A stretch of DNA of 59,342 nt, taken from assembly GCA_019456185.1 (NCBI GenBank), contig VRUH01000008.1:49531-108872 (forward strand). The letters are read 5' to 3'. The position numbers and the translations under genes were made by a program. This stretch comes from Candidatus Glassbacteria bacterium. GTDB taxonomy: Bacteria > Gemmatimonadota > Glassbacteria > GWA2-58-10. The notes under the pieces were generated by a model. The model was not told the origin of the DNA. It ran no database searches and saw only the letters and a list, made by a program, of their open reading frames with translations. Shown in pieces: positions 52,160-59,342 of the stretch (the first letter of the stretch is position 1; every line of letters starts with the position of its first letter).

Positions 52160-53146
52160 ATGTGCGCCCAGAATAATACACTATCAAAGACACCTGAAAA
52201 ATGTGTCAACTGCGCCAAAAGGGTGCCGGTGGTCTGTTTTTTCTCGAACCTGACCTTGGCAATATTCAAGATGTCGGTCGGCCACCTGACCAACAGCAAG
52301 GGGCTGTTTGCCGATGGTATTCATTCGCTTAGCGACGTAGTAGCCACCACCGGTGTGATTGTAAGCCTGAAAATTGCCCAAAAAGGCGATGACCCGCGCT
52401 ACCCGTACGGACGAGGCAAGATCGAGTTCGTCAGTTGCGTTTTCGTCTACTCGATCCTGTTTACCGTCTCGATCCTGATTTTTGCCGAAGCGATCAATAG
52501 CATCATTGAAGGAAACCTGAAGCCGCCTGGCCTAATCTCCCTGTTCTCGGCCTTTGTCTCGGTCATCGCCAACGTGCTCCTGTTCAAGCTCGGGCTATGT
52601 GCGGGAAGGGCGGTTAACAGCCCCGCGATCATCGCCAATGCCAACGAGAACAAAGCGGACATGCTCTCATCTATCGCCGTGATAATCGGCATTGCCGGAT
52701 CGAACCTGGGCTATCTTTACTTCGATCCCCTGGCCGCGGTTGCCGTGAGCCTGATAATTTTCCGGGCTTCCACCACCTTGGGATGGAAGGCGATTGAAGC
52801 TCTGATGGATACCTCGCTGCCCCCCGGTAAGCTCAGGGCGATTAACGAAATAATATTGGAAATGGGGGTGGTTGAGAGGGTCAATTATATCAAGACCAGA
52901 CGATTGGGTTCCCATTACTGGCTGGATGTGGGGGTTCAGGTGTCCCCCAGCCTGACGATGCGCGAGGGTGACGTGCTGTTGAAGGTGGTTAAAAAGACGA
53001 TACTGGGGATTTCCGAAAAGATCAGGGACGCCACCGTGGTGCTTGCCTGCACCAAGCCTGAAGAGAAAACCGAAAACGACAAGGGTGTCAATGGGATACT
53101 CGGTAAGCTGAAAACCCTGATTGCTTTGCCTGTCAGGGCCGGTTAG
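52160..53146 (+). CDS. mamB: MamB, magnetosome cation diffusion facilitator
   Basis: A 328-residue CDF transporter. The N-terminal CVNCAKR, then GHLTNSKGLFADGIHSLSDVVA, DDPRYPYGRGKIEF, CAGRAVNSPAIIANANENKA and DPLAAVAVSL match MamB (NSPAIIANAW in Magnetospirillum). The first-site residues Asp, His and Asp (FADGIHSLSD) are present. A C-terminal cytoplasmic domain (about 220-310) is followed by a 30-residue extension. MamB is essential for vesicle formation and iron import. Start chosen at ATG 52160; the frame is open farther upstream into mamM but without a suitable start. Confidence 0.9.
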   Translation: MCAQNNTLSKTPEKCVNCAKRVPVVCFFSNLTLAIFKMSVGHLTNSKGLFADGIHSLSDVVATTGVIVSLKIAQKGDDPRYPYGRGKIEFVSCVFVYSILFTVSILIFAEAINSIIEGNLKPPGLISLFSAFVSVIANVLLFKLGLCAGRAVNSPAIIANANENKADMLSSIAVIIGIAGSNLGYLYFDPLAAVAVSLIIFRASTTLGWKAIEALMDTSLPPGKLRAINEIILEMGVVERVNYIKTRRLGSHYWLDVGVQVSPSLTMREGDVLLKVVKKTILGISEKIRDATVVLACTKPEEKTENDKGVNGILGKLKTLIALPVRAG

Positions 53147-53237
53147 TTGTGTACGGAAGTGATAATTTAACCTCGGGCCCGCATTGGCCCCGGGGTCACT
53201 GCAGCCTTTAAAACTTGCTAAAGCGGAGGACAAGAAA

Positions 53238-54014
53238 ATGGACGCCTGTATCATAAAAAACTGCAACGAGGAAGCTTACGAGCAGGGCATGTGCGCCAAG
53301 CATTATGTCGACTTTATCAAGAAAGTCATACCCGAGCAAATACAGCCTGGCAAAAAGAGTGCCGGTGCCGGCGGAGCCGAGGATATGCCCGCCAGAACAG
53401 AATTCTTCCTTCATTCCACGCTGGCGCACGTGGAAAAAATTACGGACTCGATGGTTGCCTCGTTCAACAATATTTTCAATCTGACCAAAAGAGAAGCGGC
53501 CGAAGTATACTTTCAGATGGGCAAGCGGTTCCTGGCCAAGAGCGACAGCCGGAAAGCCATCTCGTATTTGAAAAAGGTCGTGGAGCTTAATCCCGACAAG
53601 GCGGATTCGAAATATCAGCTCGGTACGGCCTATTATGCGGAAGGCCTCTATGACGAGGCGATCGTCGCTCTGGAGCAGGCCATCGAGCTGGGCTCCGACA
53701 ACGCCGGCTGCCATTTTGCCCTGGGGCTGGCCTATGAGCAGAAGGAGCTCCACGACAAGGCGGTCGCCTCCTTGAAAAAAGCCGCCGAACTCGATCCGGA
53801 CAACCCGGATGCCCATTACTGGCTCGGAGTTATCTCCGATGCCGGGGAAAAATACAAGGAAGCGGTCAAATCCTTCCAGAAGGCTATCGAGCTGGACCCG
53901 ACGCGGGCGGACTATCATCAGAGCCTGGGTTACACGTTCGAGAGCCTGGACAAGCATGCCGAGGCGGTCAAGTGCTACAAGAAGGTCATGTTCCTTAACA
54001 GGCCCTCGCTCTGA
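53238..54014 (+). CDS. mamA: MamA, magnetosome TPR scaffold protein
   Basis: A 258-residue soluble protein with five or so tetratricopeptide repeats from about residue 85 (AEVYFQMGKRFLAKSDSRKA, SKYQLGTAYYAEGLYDEAI, ACHFALGLAYEQKELHDKAV-type pattern, and so on). MamA coats the magnetosome surface and recruits other proteins. The first 30 residues carry C-x5-C-x9-C-x2-H (CIIKNCNEEAYEQGMCAKH), which could bind a metal and is unusual. GGAGG lies 9 nt before the ATG at 53238. Position between mamB and mamQ supports the name over a generic TPR protein. Confidence 0.85.
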   Translation: MDACIIKNCNEEAYEQGMCAKHYVDFIKKVIPEQIQPGKKSAGAGGAEDMPARTEFFLHSTLAHVEKITDSMVASFNNIFNLTKREAAEVYFQMGKRFLAKSDSRKAISYLKKVVELNPDKADSKYQLGTAYYAEGLYDEAIVALEQAIELGSDNAGCHFALGLAYEQKELHDKAVASLKKAAELDPDNPDAHYWLGVISDAGEKYKEAVKSFQKAIELDPTRADYHQSLGYTFESLDKHAEAVKCYKKVMFLNRPSL

Positions 54015-54072
54015 CCGGCGCCGTCTCCCGCGCGGTAATTAATCCGGAGAAACTCTCCGACTGGAGCCAAGT

Positions 54073-54831
54073 ATGATCGGCGCTAAAAAACCGGTCTCGA
54101 TTGAAGACCAGGTGTACAGAAAAATCCTCAGTTCGAGGAAAAAGAAAGCACGCCGGAAATCTCCGAACATGACGGAGAAAATCATTACCATCGTAATTTC
54201 CCTGATCATCCTGTTGTTCGCTTTCGGGTGCGCCTACTACTACAACGTATTTATCAACCTGCAGTATAACATCGAGGCAGACCTGGCCCAGATCGACACC
54301 CAGCTGCAGAAAAGGAAAAACCTGATTATCAATCTGGGGATAACGGTGGTCGAATACTCGAAACATGAGCGGCAGATTTTCACCCACCTGGGAGAGCTGA
54401 GGGCGGCGGTCAACGGCGGCGGTGATTCGCAAGCGCTGCTCGATGAGTTGCGCAGCGAGCTCGAGGGCGATGAGGTCCTGAGCGCGATCCTGAGCGAGAA
54501 TATGGACAAATGGGAGAATGCCCTGTCCGGCCTGCTGGCGATTGCCGAACAGTACCCGGACCTGAAGCTCAGCGAGAACTTCCGCACCTTCATGGCGGCA
54601 ATCCTCGATTTCGAGGAAATGATCGCCGACTTGCGGATGACCTACAACAATTCGGTCAATGAATACTCGACCATCACCGACCAGTTCCCCGGCTTTATCT
54701 TCGCGTCCATCTTCAGGTGCCAGGAATTCTCTTTCTTCCAGGTGGATGACAGCAGCCGGAAATTCATTCGGATTGATAACGATCCCGGTGGTCAGCGTGT
54801 TCCAGCAGCCACAGGCGGGGAAATTGAATGA
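54073..54831 (+). CDS. mamQ: MamQ, LemA-family magnetosome membrane protein
   Basis: A 252-residue protein with a basic cytoplasmic start (SSRKKKARRKSP), one membrane helix (about 36-58, IITIVISLIILLFAFGCAYY) and a LemA-type helical bundle (YNVFINLQYNIEADLAQIDT, QLQKRKNLIINLGITV, YNNSVNEYSTITDQFPG, then IFRCQEFSFF). MamQ is a LemA homologue required for magnetosome membrane formation in Magnetospirillum. It lies between mamA and the TauE-like gene, a common neighbour order in magnetosome clusters. Confidence 0.9.
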   Translation: MIGAKKPVSIEDQVYRKILSSRKKKARRKSPNMTEKIITIVISLIILLFAFGCAYYYNVFINLQYNIEADLAQIDTQLQKRKNLIINLGITVVEYSKHERQIFTHLGELRAAVNGGGDSQALLDELRSELEGDEVLSAILSENMDKWENALSGLLAIAEQYPDLKLSENFRTFMAAILDFEEMIADLRMTYNNSVNEYSTITDQFPGFIFASIFRCQEFSFFQVDDSSRKFIRIDNDPGGQRVPAATGGEIE

Positions 54832-54853
54832 ATAACTTCTGGACCGAAAGACC

Positions 54854-55801
54854 ATGAGGCAAAACAGCGGAACCAATAGTACGGCGATCAAGTTTGCCGT
54901 CCTGCTGCTTATCCTGGCAGTCATCCTGGCCGGATTGTTCAGCGCACCGTCCTCCGGCGCCGGCGGGCGGGGCGCAACGGGCTTTCTGCACTCGGTGGTG
55001 GTGGGCGATATAACCGGCCATGAAGTGGTGAACCTGTTTCTGCTCGGTTTCATTTCGGGCGTTGTCGGCGGAATGCTCGGCATGGGCGGCGGAGTGCTCA
55101 AGGTGGTAAACCTGCACCTGTTGCTGGGCTTCGGGATAATTTTCGCCCGAATAGTGTCGCTGCTGAGCTATGTAGTTATTTCGTTGTCCGCGTTTTTCCG
55201 TTACAGAAAGTACCGGCTGATCCTCTGGGACGTGGTCAAGCTACTGATTCCGGCTGCCATTCTCGGCGCCCTGGTGGGAGCTATCATCGGGAGTTGGATC
55301 AACAAGGAGGTCGTGGAAATTATCGTCGGGGTCTACGCTATGCTGGCAGGGATTATAGTGTTGAACCAGATCTGGGCAAACCCTGATGAGAAAGTGATGA
55401 CAGAGTTTTCCTCTAACGATATAAACGAAGCCACGGCAGCCGGGATAGGGGCGGCAATGGGGGTCATCAGTAGTCTGATCGGCATCAGCGGTGGAATTAT
55501 ATCCACACCCCTGCAGAACTCGCTGCTGAAGGTGCCTTTGAAAAATTCGATCGCCAATACAATCACGGTTGCGGTGTTCTGCTCCATATTCGCATCGGGG
55601 TTTTTACTCTTCCAGGGGCTCAGGGCCGGGGATTTTGTGTTCGAGGAAGTCATGTTCGTAACCGTCTGTCTGATCCCCGGCAATATATTGGGCGCTCAGT
55701 TGGGAGGATACCTGACCAACAGGCTGCAGCTCAATTATATCAGGGCGGCTTTCGGGATTATCGCCTTTGTGATAGGTTTCAAAATCCTGCTGCGGCACTG
55801 A
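54854..55801 (+). CDS. TauE/SafE-family permease, like the C-terminal half of MamO
   Basis: A 315-residue membrane protein with about eight helices. The TauE/SafE repeats are visible: LLGFISGVVGGMLGMGGGVL and GIGAAMGVISSLIGISGGII, with PGNILGAQLGGYLTNRL near the end. In many magnetosome clusters MamO consists of a degenerate protease joined to such a TauE domain, or exists as a free TauE part; this gene has only the TauE part. The protease-like half of MamO is not found in the window. It lies 22 bp after mamQ; a MamO-related role is inferred from context. Confidence 0.82.
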   Translation: MRQNSGTNSTAIKFAVLLLILAVILAGLFSAPSSGAGGRGATGFLHSVVVGDITGHEVVNLFLLGFISGVVGGMLGMGGGVLKVVNLHLLLGFGIIFARIVSLLSYVVISLSAFFRYRKYRLILWDVVKLLIPAAILGALVGAIIGSWINKEVVEIIVGVYAMLAGIIVLNQIWANPDEKVMTEFSSNDINEATAAGIGAAMGVISSLIGISGGIISTPLQNSLLKVPLKNSIANTITVAVFCSIFASGFLLFQGLRAGDFVFEEVMFVTVCLIPGNILGAQLGGYLTNRLQLNYIRAAFGIIAFVIGFKILLRH

Positions 55802-55841
55802 CTTTCGCAAGACACATTTTTACTAAGTGAGGGAAAAAACG

Positions 55842-56144
55842 ATGTTGATGACCCTGCTTGCCACAATCGGTCTCGTCTTTATAATCCTTGCCGCCTATAA
55901 AAGAGGCAAGCGGGAGGGGATTAAAGAGGCGGTTGACTTCTTTGTCGCTGAAATGGAAAGAAAGAGCATCGACATCCGGGTGATCGACGACATCGAACAG
56001 ATCGAGGGGATTGAGGCCCCTCCCGAGTTGAGCATCCGCAAAAGGATCACCCGCCTGATCGGGAAATTAAAGACGGAACGATGCCCGGATGGCTCGAAAA
56101 AACCTGAGGCTGGATTTTCACCACCCTCAAAATTCAAGGAGTGA
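55842..56144 (+). CDS. Small membrane-anchored protein, unknown
   Basis: A 100-residue protein with one N-terminal helix (MLMTLLATIGLVFIILAAY), a basic turn (KRGKREG), a helical acidic middle (VDFFVAEMERKSIDIRVIDD) and a basic end. Start at ATG 55842 after GTGAGGGA. No family recognised; in the mam operon, between the TauE-like gene and a helical protein. Confidence 0.65.
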   Translation: MLMTLLATIGLVFIILAAYKRGKREGIKEAVDFFVAEMERKSIDIRVIDDIEQIEGIEAPPELSIRKRITRLIGKLKTERCPDGSKKPEAGFSPPSKFKE

Positions 56145-56147
56145 AAA

Positions 56148-56459
56148 ATGAGCGACACACACCGGGAAAATGAGTCGAAAACAACTCAGCAGGCGGATAA
56201 GCAGTCCGCATCTTCCCAGCAGCAGAAAGCAGAGGCCTCCGCAAAAGCGCAGCAAGAGTATGCGGACAAGCTCAAGGACGCCGTTAATCAGGCGAAAGAG
56301 GTAGAGGGAGCGCTTTATACCGGGGTGGAGACGGTATACTGCGGCGTCAGGGAGATGGACGCCAAAATTACGGTGAAGGCGAACGAGTTGCTGTCGAAGC
56401 TGACCGGCTATTTAAGAGAATCAATCGAGTCCTATAAAAAAGCCGGCAAGGCGAAGTGA
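56148..56459 (+). CDS. Small helical phasin-like protein, last gene of the mam operon
   Basis: A 103-residue hydrophilic protein: a Gln/Ser/Ala-rich disordered start (TTQQADKQSASSQQQKAEAS) and a long amphipathic helix region (YADKLKDAVNQAKEVEGALY). AAGGAG precedes the ATG, only 3 bp after the previous stop. Features recall surface-coating proteins such as phasins, but no homology is visible. The operon terminator follows about 40 bp later. Confidence 0.65.
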   Translation: MSDTHRENESKTTQQADKQSASSQQQKAEASAKAQQEYADKLKDAVNQAKEVEGALYTGVETVYCGVREMDAKITVKANELLSKLTGYLRESIESYKKAGKAK

Positions 56460-56499
56460 GCTGCTGACAGATTAACCGGGGAATACCTGTAATTTATTG

Positions 56500-56547
56500 A
56501 ACACCGGCGGTGGAAGCCGGGTCTTCCGCCGCGGCCGGTGTTTTTTT
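56500..56547 (+). terminator. Strong terminator of the mam operon
   Basis: AACACCGGC and GGCCGGTGTT arms with further inner pairing (GGAAG with CTTCC), followed by seven T residues. It closes the 12.4-kb unit that starts at the sigma-54 promoter. The remaining gap to 56807 shows no gene. Confidence 0.85.
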
Positions 56548-56807
56548 CAGCCGGACCGGACGGAGCCTTTCGGTTGCCGCCCAGGGAGCGATGATGGATA
56601 TTTGAACCGATATGCGGCAGTAATCGGAAAGCGATGGACTGCCTGGTAAAATTGTTCGCTTATTACACGCATGAGCGGGTCTGGAACCGCATTGATCAGG
56701 GCAGGGGAGAACCGGTCCACTGAAAAACAGTGGCGCGGTAGTGCTTTCTGAAATGTTTTCAAAAATCAACGGCTACTCTGATTGAGGACCGGAAGGAATC
56801 TGCCAAA

Positions 56808-57587
56808 ATGCCTTTTACCAAAAAGGAGAAGCAGGACCTGGTAAGAGCAAAAAAATTGTTGGAATCCACAAGTTTTGCCGTAAAGCTGAGTGACGCGCTG
56901 GGCAGCACGATCGAAAAAGGGTTCGAATTCCTCCCGGACAAGTGGACGGAAGCAATGCAGAAGGTGATCAGGTCCTCACTGGAAAGGGCCTTTAAGCTAA
57001 CCGTTCGCACCCTGAACAACCGGCCCAAAACCGTCTCCTCCGATAAACTGCACAAACTGGCCATTGTCTCCACCGGCGCGGCGGGAGGGTTTTTCGGCCT
57101 GGCGGCGCTTACCGTGGAACTGCCGGTTTCTACGATAATAATCATGCGTTCGATACTGGATATCGCCCGCAATGAGGGAGAGGCGATAAAAACTATCGAG
57201 ACGAGATTGGCCTGCCTGGAGGTTTTTGCGCTGGGAGGCGGAACGGATGAGGATCACTCCACCCAGACCGGTTATTTCGCTATCAGGGCTATTCTGGCCA
57301 AGGAAATTTCGGGAATAATCGAGAACATTTCAGAAAGGCTGGTGGCCAAAGGGGTAACTCCACAGATCGGCAGGTTCCTGTCCCAGATCGGCACACGGTA
57401 CGGCGTTATGGTTTCGAACAAAATCGCGGCGCAAACGATCCCCGTTGCCGGAGCGCTGGGAGGAGCGGCAATAAATACGATTTTTATCAACCATTTCCAG
57501 GCCATGGCACGAGGCCATTTTATCATCAGAAGGCTCGAGAGAAAACATGGTAAAGAAGAGATAGAAAGACTGTACCATGAAAGCTAG
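56808..57587 (+). CDS. EcsC-family protein
   Basis: A 259-residue protein of the EcsC family (PF12787): KLHKLAIVSTGAAGGFFGLA, LTVELPVSTIIIMRSILDIA, RLACLEVFALGGG and GALGGAAINTIFINHFQ. Two hydrophobic stretches (about 88-115 and 205-235) could associate with a membrane. Family function is unknown. It follows the mam operon terminator, so it has its own promoter; a link to magnetosomes is only positional. Confidence 0.82.
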   Translation: MPFTKKEKQDLVRAKKLLESTSFAVKLSDALGSTIEKGFEFLPDKWTEAMQKVIRSSLERAFKLTVRTLNNRPKTVSSDKLHKLAIVSTGAAGGFFGLAALTVELPVSTIIIMRSILDIARNEGEAIKTIETRLACLEVFALGGGTDEDHSTQTGYFAIRAILAKEISGIIENISERLVAKGVTPQIGRFLSQIGTRYGVMVSNKIAAQTIPVAGALGGAAINTIFINHFQAMARGHFIIRRLERKHGKEEIERLYHES

Positions 57588-57635
57588 GCTGATTTTCCCC
57601 CAAGTCAGTGGAAGAGATCCTAAGAACTTGCAATC

Positions 57636-57937
57636 CGGGAAATCAAGGGTTCAAATTTATCGCTGGGCGCTGGAGTAGTCCTGACAGGGGGGACCGGCAA
57701 CCTGGCCGGGATCGCAAAGGTCTGCGAGGAGATTATGTGCCTGCCTGTGTGGATCGGCAGGCCGCGGGAGTTACCGGACTGGACAAAATGGTCGATGATC
57801 CGGGCTTTGCCACGGCCGTCGGGCTGGCCCTCTGCGGGGCGGGAGGCGAGTACCTGCCCCTAGGAGGAGAGGTTTGCCGGCGCCGGCGGATCGGTTTTCG
57901 GCAAGGCTCTCAACCGGCTGAGACGGTGAGCGGATAA
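57636..57937 (+). pseudogene. Decayed C-terminal fragment of ftsA
   Basis: One frame gives SLGAGVVLTGGTGNLAGIAK and CEEIMCLPVWIGRP; another, starting a few bases later, gives GVTGLDKMVDDPGFATAVGL then ALCG. Joined, they match the C-terminal end of FtsA (GVVLTGGTA...LPVRIGRP...YATAVGL). A frameshift near 57765 and the missing N-terminal 300 residues show it is inactive. The tail (RRRRIGFRQGSQ) is unrelated. Confidence 0.72.
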
Positions 57938-58015
57938 CTTGTGGTAATCCTGGGGCACGATTTTTCTAACTTAGGCCCGAAAACGTAACTACGGTTAATT
58001 TAAAGGCGAAAAAAA

Positions 58016-59342
58016 ATGTTAAAGAAATTTCTGCAAAGCCCGTCGGCGACAAGCCTGGGGTACATTTCAGTCATTCTCGTCCTGTTGATGGCACTGGTGC
58101 TGATCATCGAATTCCGGGGCAGGAGCGATGGCGACTTCGGCGATATTCTGCCCGGCGGCAGTGTGGGATCGGGTCGGGTGGAAAAGATCATTGCCAGGCT
58201 CAAGGGCGCGATAATATCTCAACGGGCCTCCGGGGAGGAACTGGCGGCCTTTAACAGCTCGGAAAGCAGGTTGAGCGAAATTTTTTCGCAATACCCGGAG
58301 GAAGAGCAGGCTGTAATACTGAAATACCTTCTTTCGATTGCTGGCAAAATGGAGCTTTCGAAAGAGGACATCTATTCATTGTATGATTATCATTCCTGGC
58401 AAGACGGTTCTCTGGAAAAGTTATGGCGCCATGTGTTCGACAATCTCGATAACATGGACTGGAAACCTGTGGTTTTTGCTTTTGCCAAAGCCGTGGCTAT
58501 CATGCAGGAGAACTCTTCACCGGATGGTGAAAGGACCATTAGCGGCTATGCCCTGGGCGGCTCCAATGACCTGGTCATCTTCGGGCCGAACTCGCTGTTC
58601 TATCTTGAAGATGCCAAGAGCGGAAAGTTTCAGTGGAAACCGTACCGGGAATTATGGTCGTTGACGCCTGTCTATTATGGGAGTGGGGCGATTGACTTGA
58701 TCCTCGTGGACCGTCAGCGGAAAGGCCCTCTCGAAGCCAGGCCGGTAAACCTCGTTCAAGGGTTGACCAGCAGCGCGAACCTGGATAAGGCGCTGGCCAG
58801 GGCCGGAGAATCTATCGCGGAGCCCCTGCCGGTCCATTCGTTGATTTGCGCCAGAGACAGCAGCGCGATGGTCTTTTGCAGCGATAGTTCTCTTGGATAC
58901 TGGCGATGGCTGCGCGGTGAGGAGGATAGTGGCTGGGCTTTTAACCGGATAGAAATCGCGGACATTGAAACTGTCTTTTTGAATTCCCGGATCAGGAACG
59001 GCCATGTCTCGCTGATCACCAGCTGGGGATATCTTGAGTTCGATAATTTGACCGCCGGGGAAACAGAAGCGTTCGCCATGCTGGCAAAGGCGGTGGGCGG
59101 GGTCAATCCCGGGGCGGCCCTGGAGTTCCCGGCCGTGGCTGTGGCCAACAGGTATTATCTCTACGAGTTCCCGCGCGTTGTCGAATATATCTCCAGGCAG
59201 AGGATTCTGGATGAAGGCGAAGTTATCGTTTCCATGGTAGTGGCGAACTCTGCACTGCCGGGCGATTATCGGGGGCTTGTGGCCAGCTTTCCGGGCGGAG
59301 TTTTCAAGTGGCTGTCCGATGTTACAACCGGACTGGCAAGAG
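58016..59342 (+). CDS. Large membrane-anchored protein, unknown, cut by the window edge
   Basis: An open frame runs from ATG 58016 to the end of the window (442 codons, no stop). The product starts with a membrane helix (YISVILVLLMALVLIIEF), then a Gly-rich linker, a helical part (about 60-170) and a beta-rich part with repeated short hydrophobic strands (ISGYALGGSNDLVIFG, YRELWSLTPVYYGSGAIDLI, VSLITSWGYLEFDNL). No family recognised; the body may be a beta-propeller or sandwich on the outer face of the membrane. Context suggests it still belongs to the island. Confidence 0.75.
   Translation, partial: MLKKFLQSPSATSLGYISVILVLLMALVLIIEFRGRSDGDFGDILPGGSVGSGRVEKIIARLKGAIISQRASGEELAAFNSSESRLSEIFSQYPEEEQAVILKYLLSIAGKMELSKEDIYSLYDYHSWQDGSLEKLWRHVFDNLDNMDWKPVVFAFAKAVAIMQENSSPDGERTISGYALGGSNDLVIFGPNSLFYLEDAKSGKFQWKPYRELWSLTPVYYGSGAIDLILVDRQRKGPLEARPVNLVQGLTSSANLDKALARAGESIAEPLPVHSLICARDSSAMVFCSDSSLGYWRWLRGEEDSGWAFNRIEIADIETVFLNSRIRNGHVSLITSWGYLEFDNLTAGETEAFAMLAKAVGGVNPGAALEFPAVAVANRYYLYEFPRVVEYISRQRILDEGEVIVSMVVANSALPGDYRGLVASFPGGVFKWLSDVTTGLAR

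Noticed and set aside
57940-57990. Second sigma-54-like site (GGGCACGATTTTTCT)
   Set aside because: The -12 element lacks the conserved G, so it falls short of the consensus.
1-59342. CRISPR arrays, rRNA genes and insertion-sequence transposases
   Set aside because: No regularly spaced repeats, no rRNA-like stretches and no transposase or integrase frame were seen on either strand.

Overview
The window is about 59 kb of moderately GC-rich bacterial DNA with tightly packed operons, signal peptides, lipoproteins and several outer-membrane barrels, so the host is a Gram-negative (diderm) bacterium. The right half is a magnetosome gene cluster, so the organism is, or descends from, a magnetotactic bacterium. 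The cluster does not have the alphaproteobacterial layout. The secreted glycoside hydrolases (GH20, GH172/DUF2961), CBM9-like protein, nitrilase-fold lipid-anchor-like protein and GHMP kinase on the left recall FCB-type or Latescibacterota-like genomes, but this lineage guess is inference only.

Left part (1-18.3 kb), ordinary chromosome: the end of a thiamine operon (thiS-thiG), GH20 hexosaminidase, a secreted carbon-nitrogen hydrolase, an HD-GYP protein, a two-domain rhodanese lipoprotein, an FKBP lipoprotein, a monooxygenase/GHMP-kinase pair, a CBM9-like protein, a DoxX fusion, a GH172-family enzyme, and a DUF3179/outer-membrane protein pair. Two very small membrane-peptide genes with their own ribosome sites and terminators lie between these genes.

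Middle part (18.5-28.6 kb), arsenic and stress block: DUF547, TVP38/TMEM64, a MerA-like flavoprotein and a GDCCVxC protein; a DUF2652 protein; an ECF sigma factor with its zinc-binding anti-sigma factor; then arsM (arsenite methyltransferase), arsS (arsenosugar radical SAM) and a PiT-type transporter. A roughly 270-bp segment covering the anti-sigma 3' end and a promoter-like motif is present twice (near 16.0 and 24.8 kb).

Boundary (28.65-28.81 kb): a displaced 3' half of a tRNA with its terminator, the typical scar of an integrated island. Its orientation places the inserted DNA on the right, where the magnetosome genes are.

Right part (29-59.3 kb), magnetosome island. A minus-strand iron operon encodes a c-type cytochrome-porin fusion (Cyc2-like layout), an OprB-like porin, FeoB, a DtxR-FeoA fusion regulator and a metal permease; a second DtxR-type regulator lies upstream of it. 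Plus-strand genes follow: mamK, a Lys/Ala-rich repeat protein, a ParA-receiver fusion, a Cys-rich PAS histidine kinase and an NtrC-type sigma-54 activator. A near-consensus sigma-54 promoter (44036-44050) then heads a 12-kb mam operon: a degenerate receiver protein, mamI, a NifX-like membrane protein, mamE, two zinc-ribbon proteins (one with PDZ, one with a magnetochrome heme motif), two tandem small membrane proteins, a double-PDZ triple-heme MamP-like protein, mamL, mamM, mamB, mamA, mamQ, a TauE/MamO-like permease and two small proteins, closed by a strong terminator at 56.5 kb. An EcsC protein, a decayed ftsA fragment and a truncated membrane-anchored protein follow.

Working model (inference): the Feo/cytochrome-porin operon supplies and redox-controls iron, MamB/MamM load it into vesicles shaped by MamI/L/Q, MamE and the heme proteins control mineralisation, MamK with the repeat protein and ParA-receiver protein arrange the chain, and a redox- or iron-sensing two-component system switches the main operon on through sigma-54.
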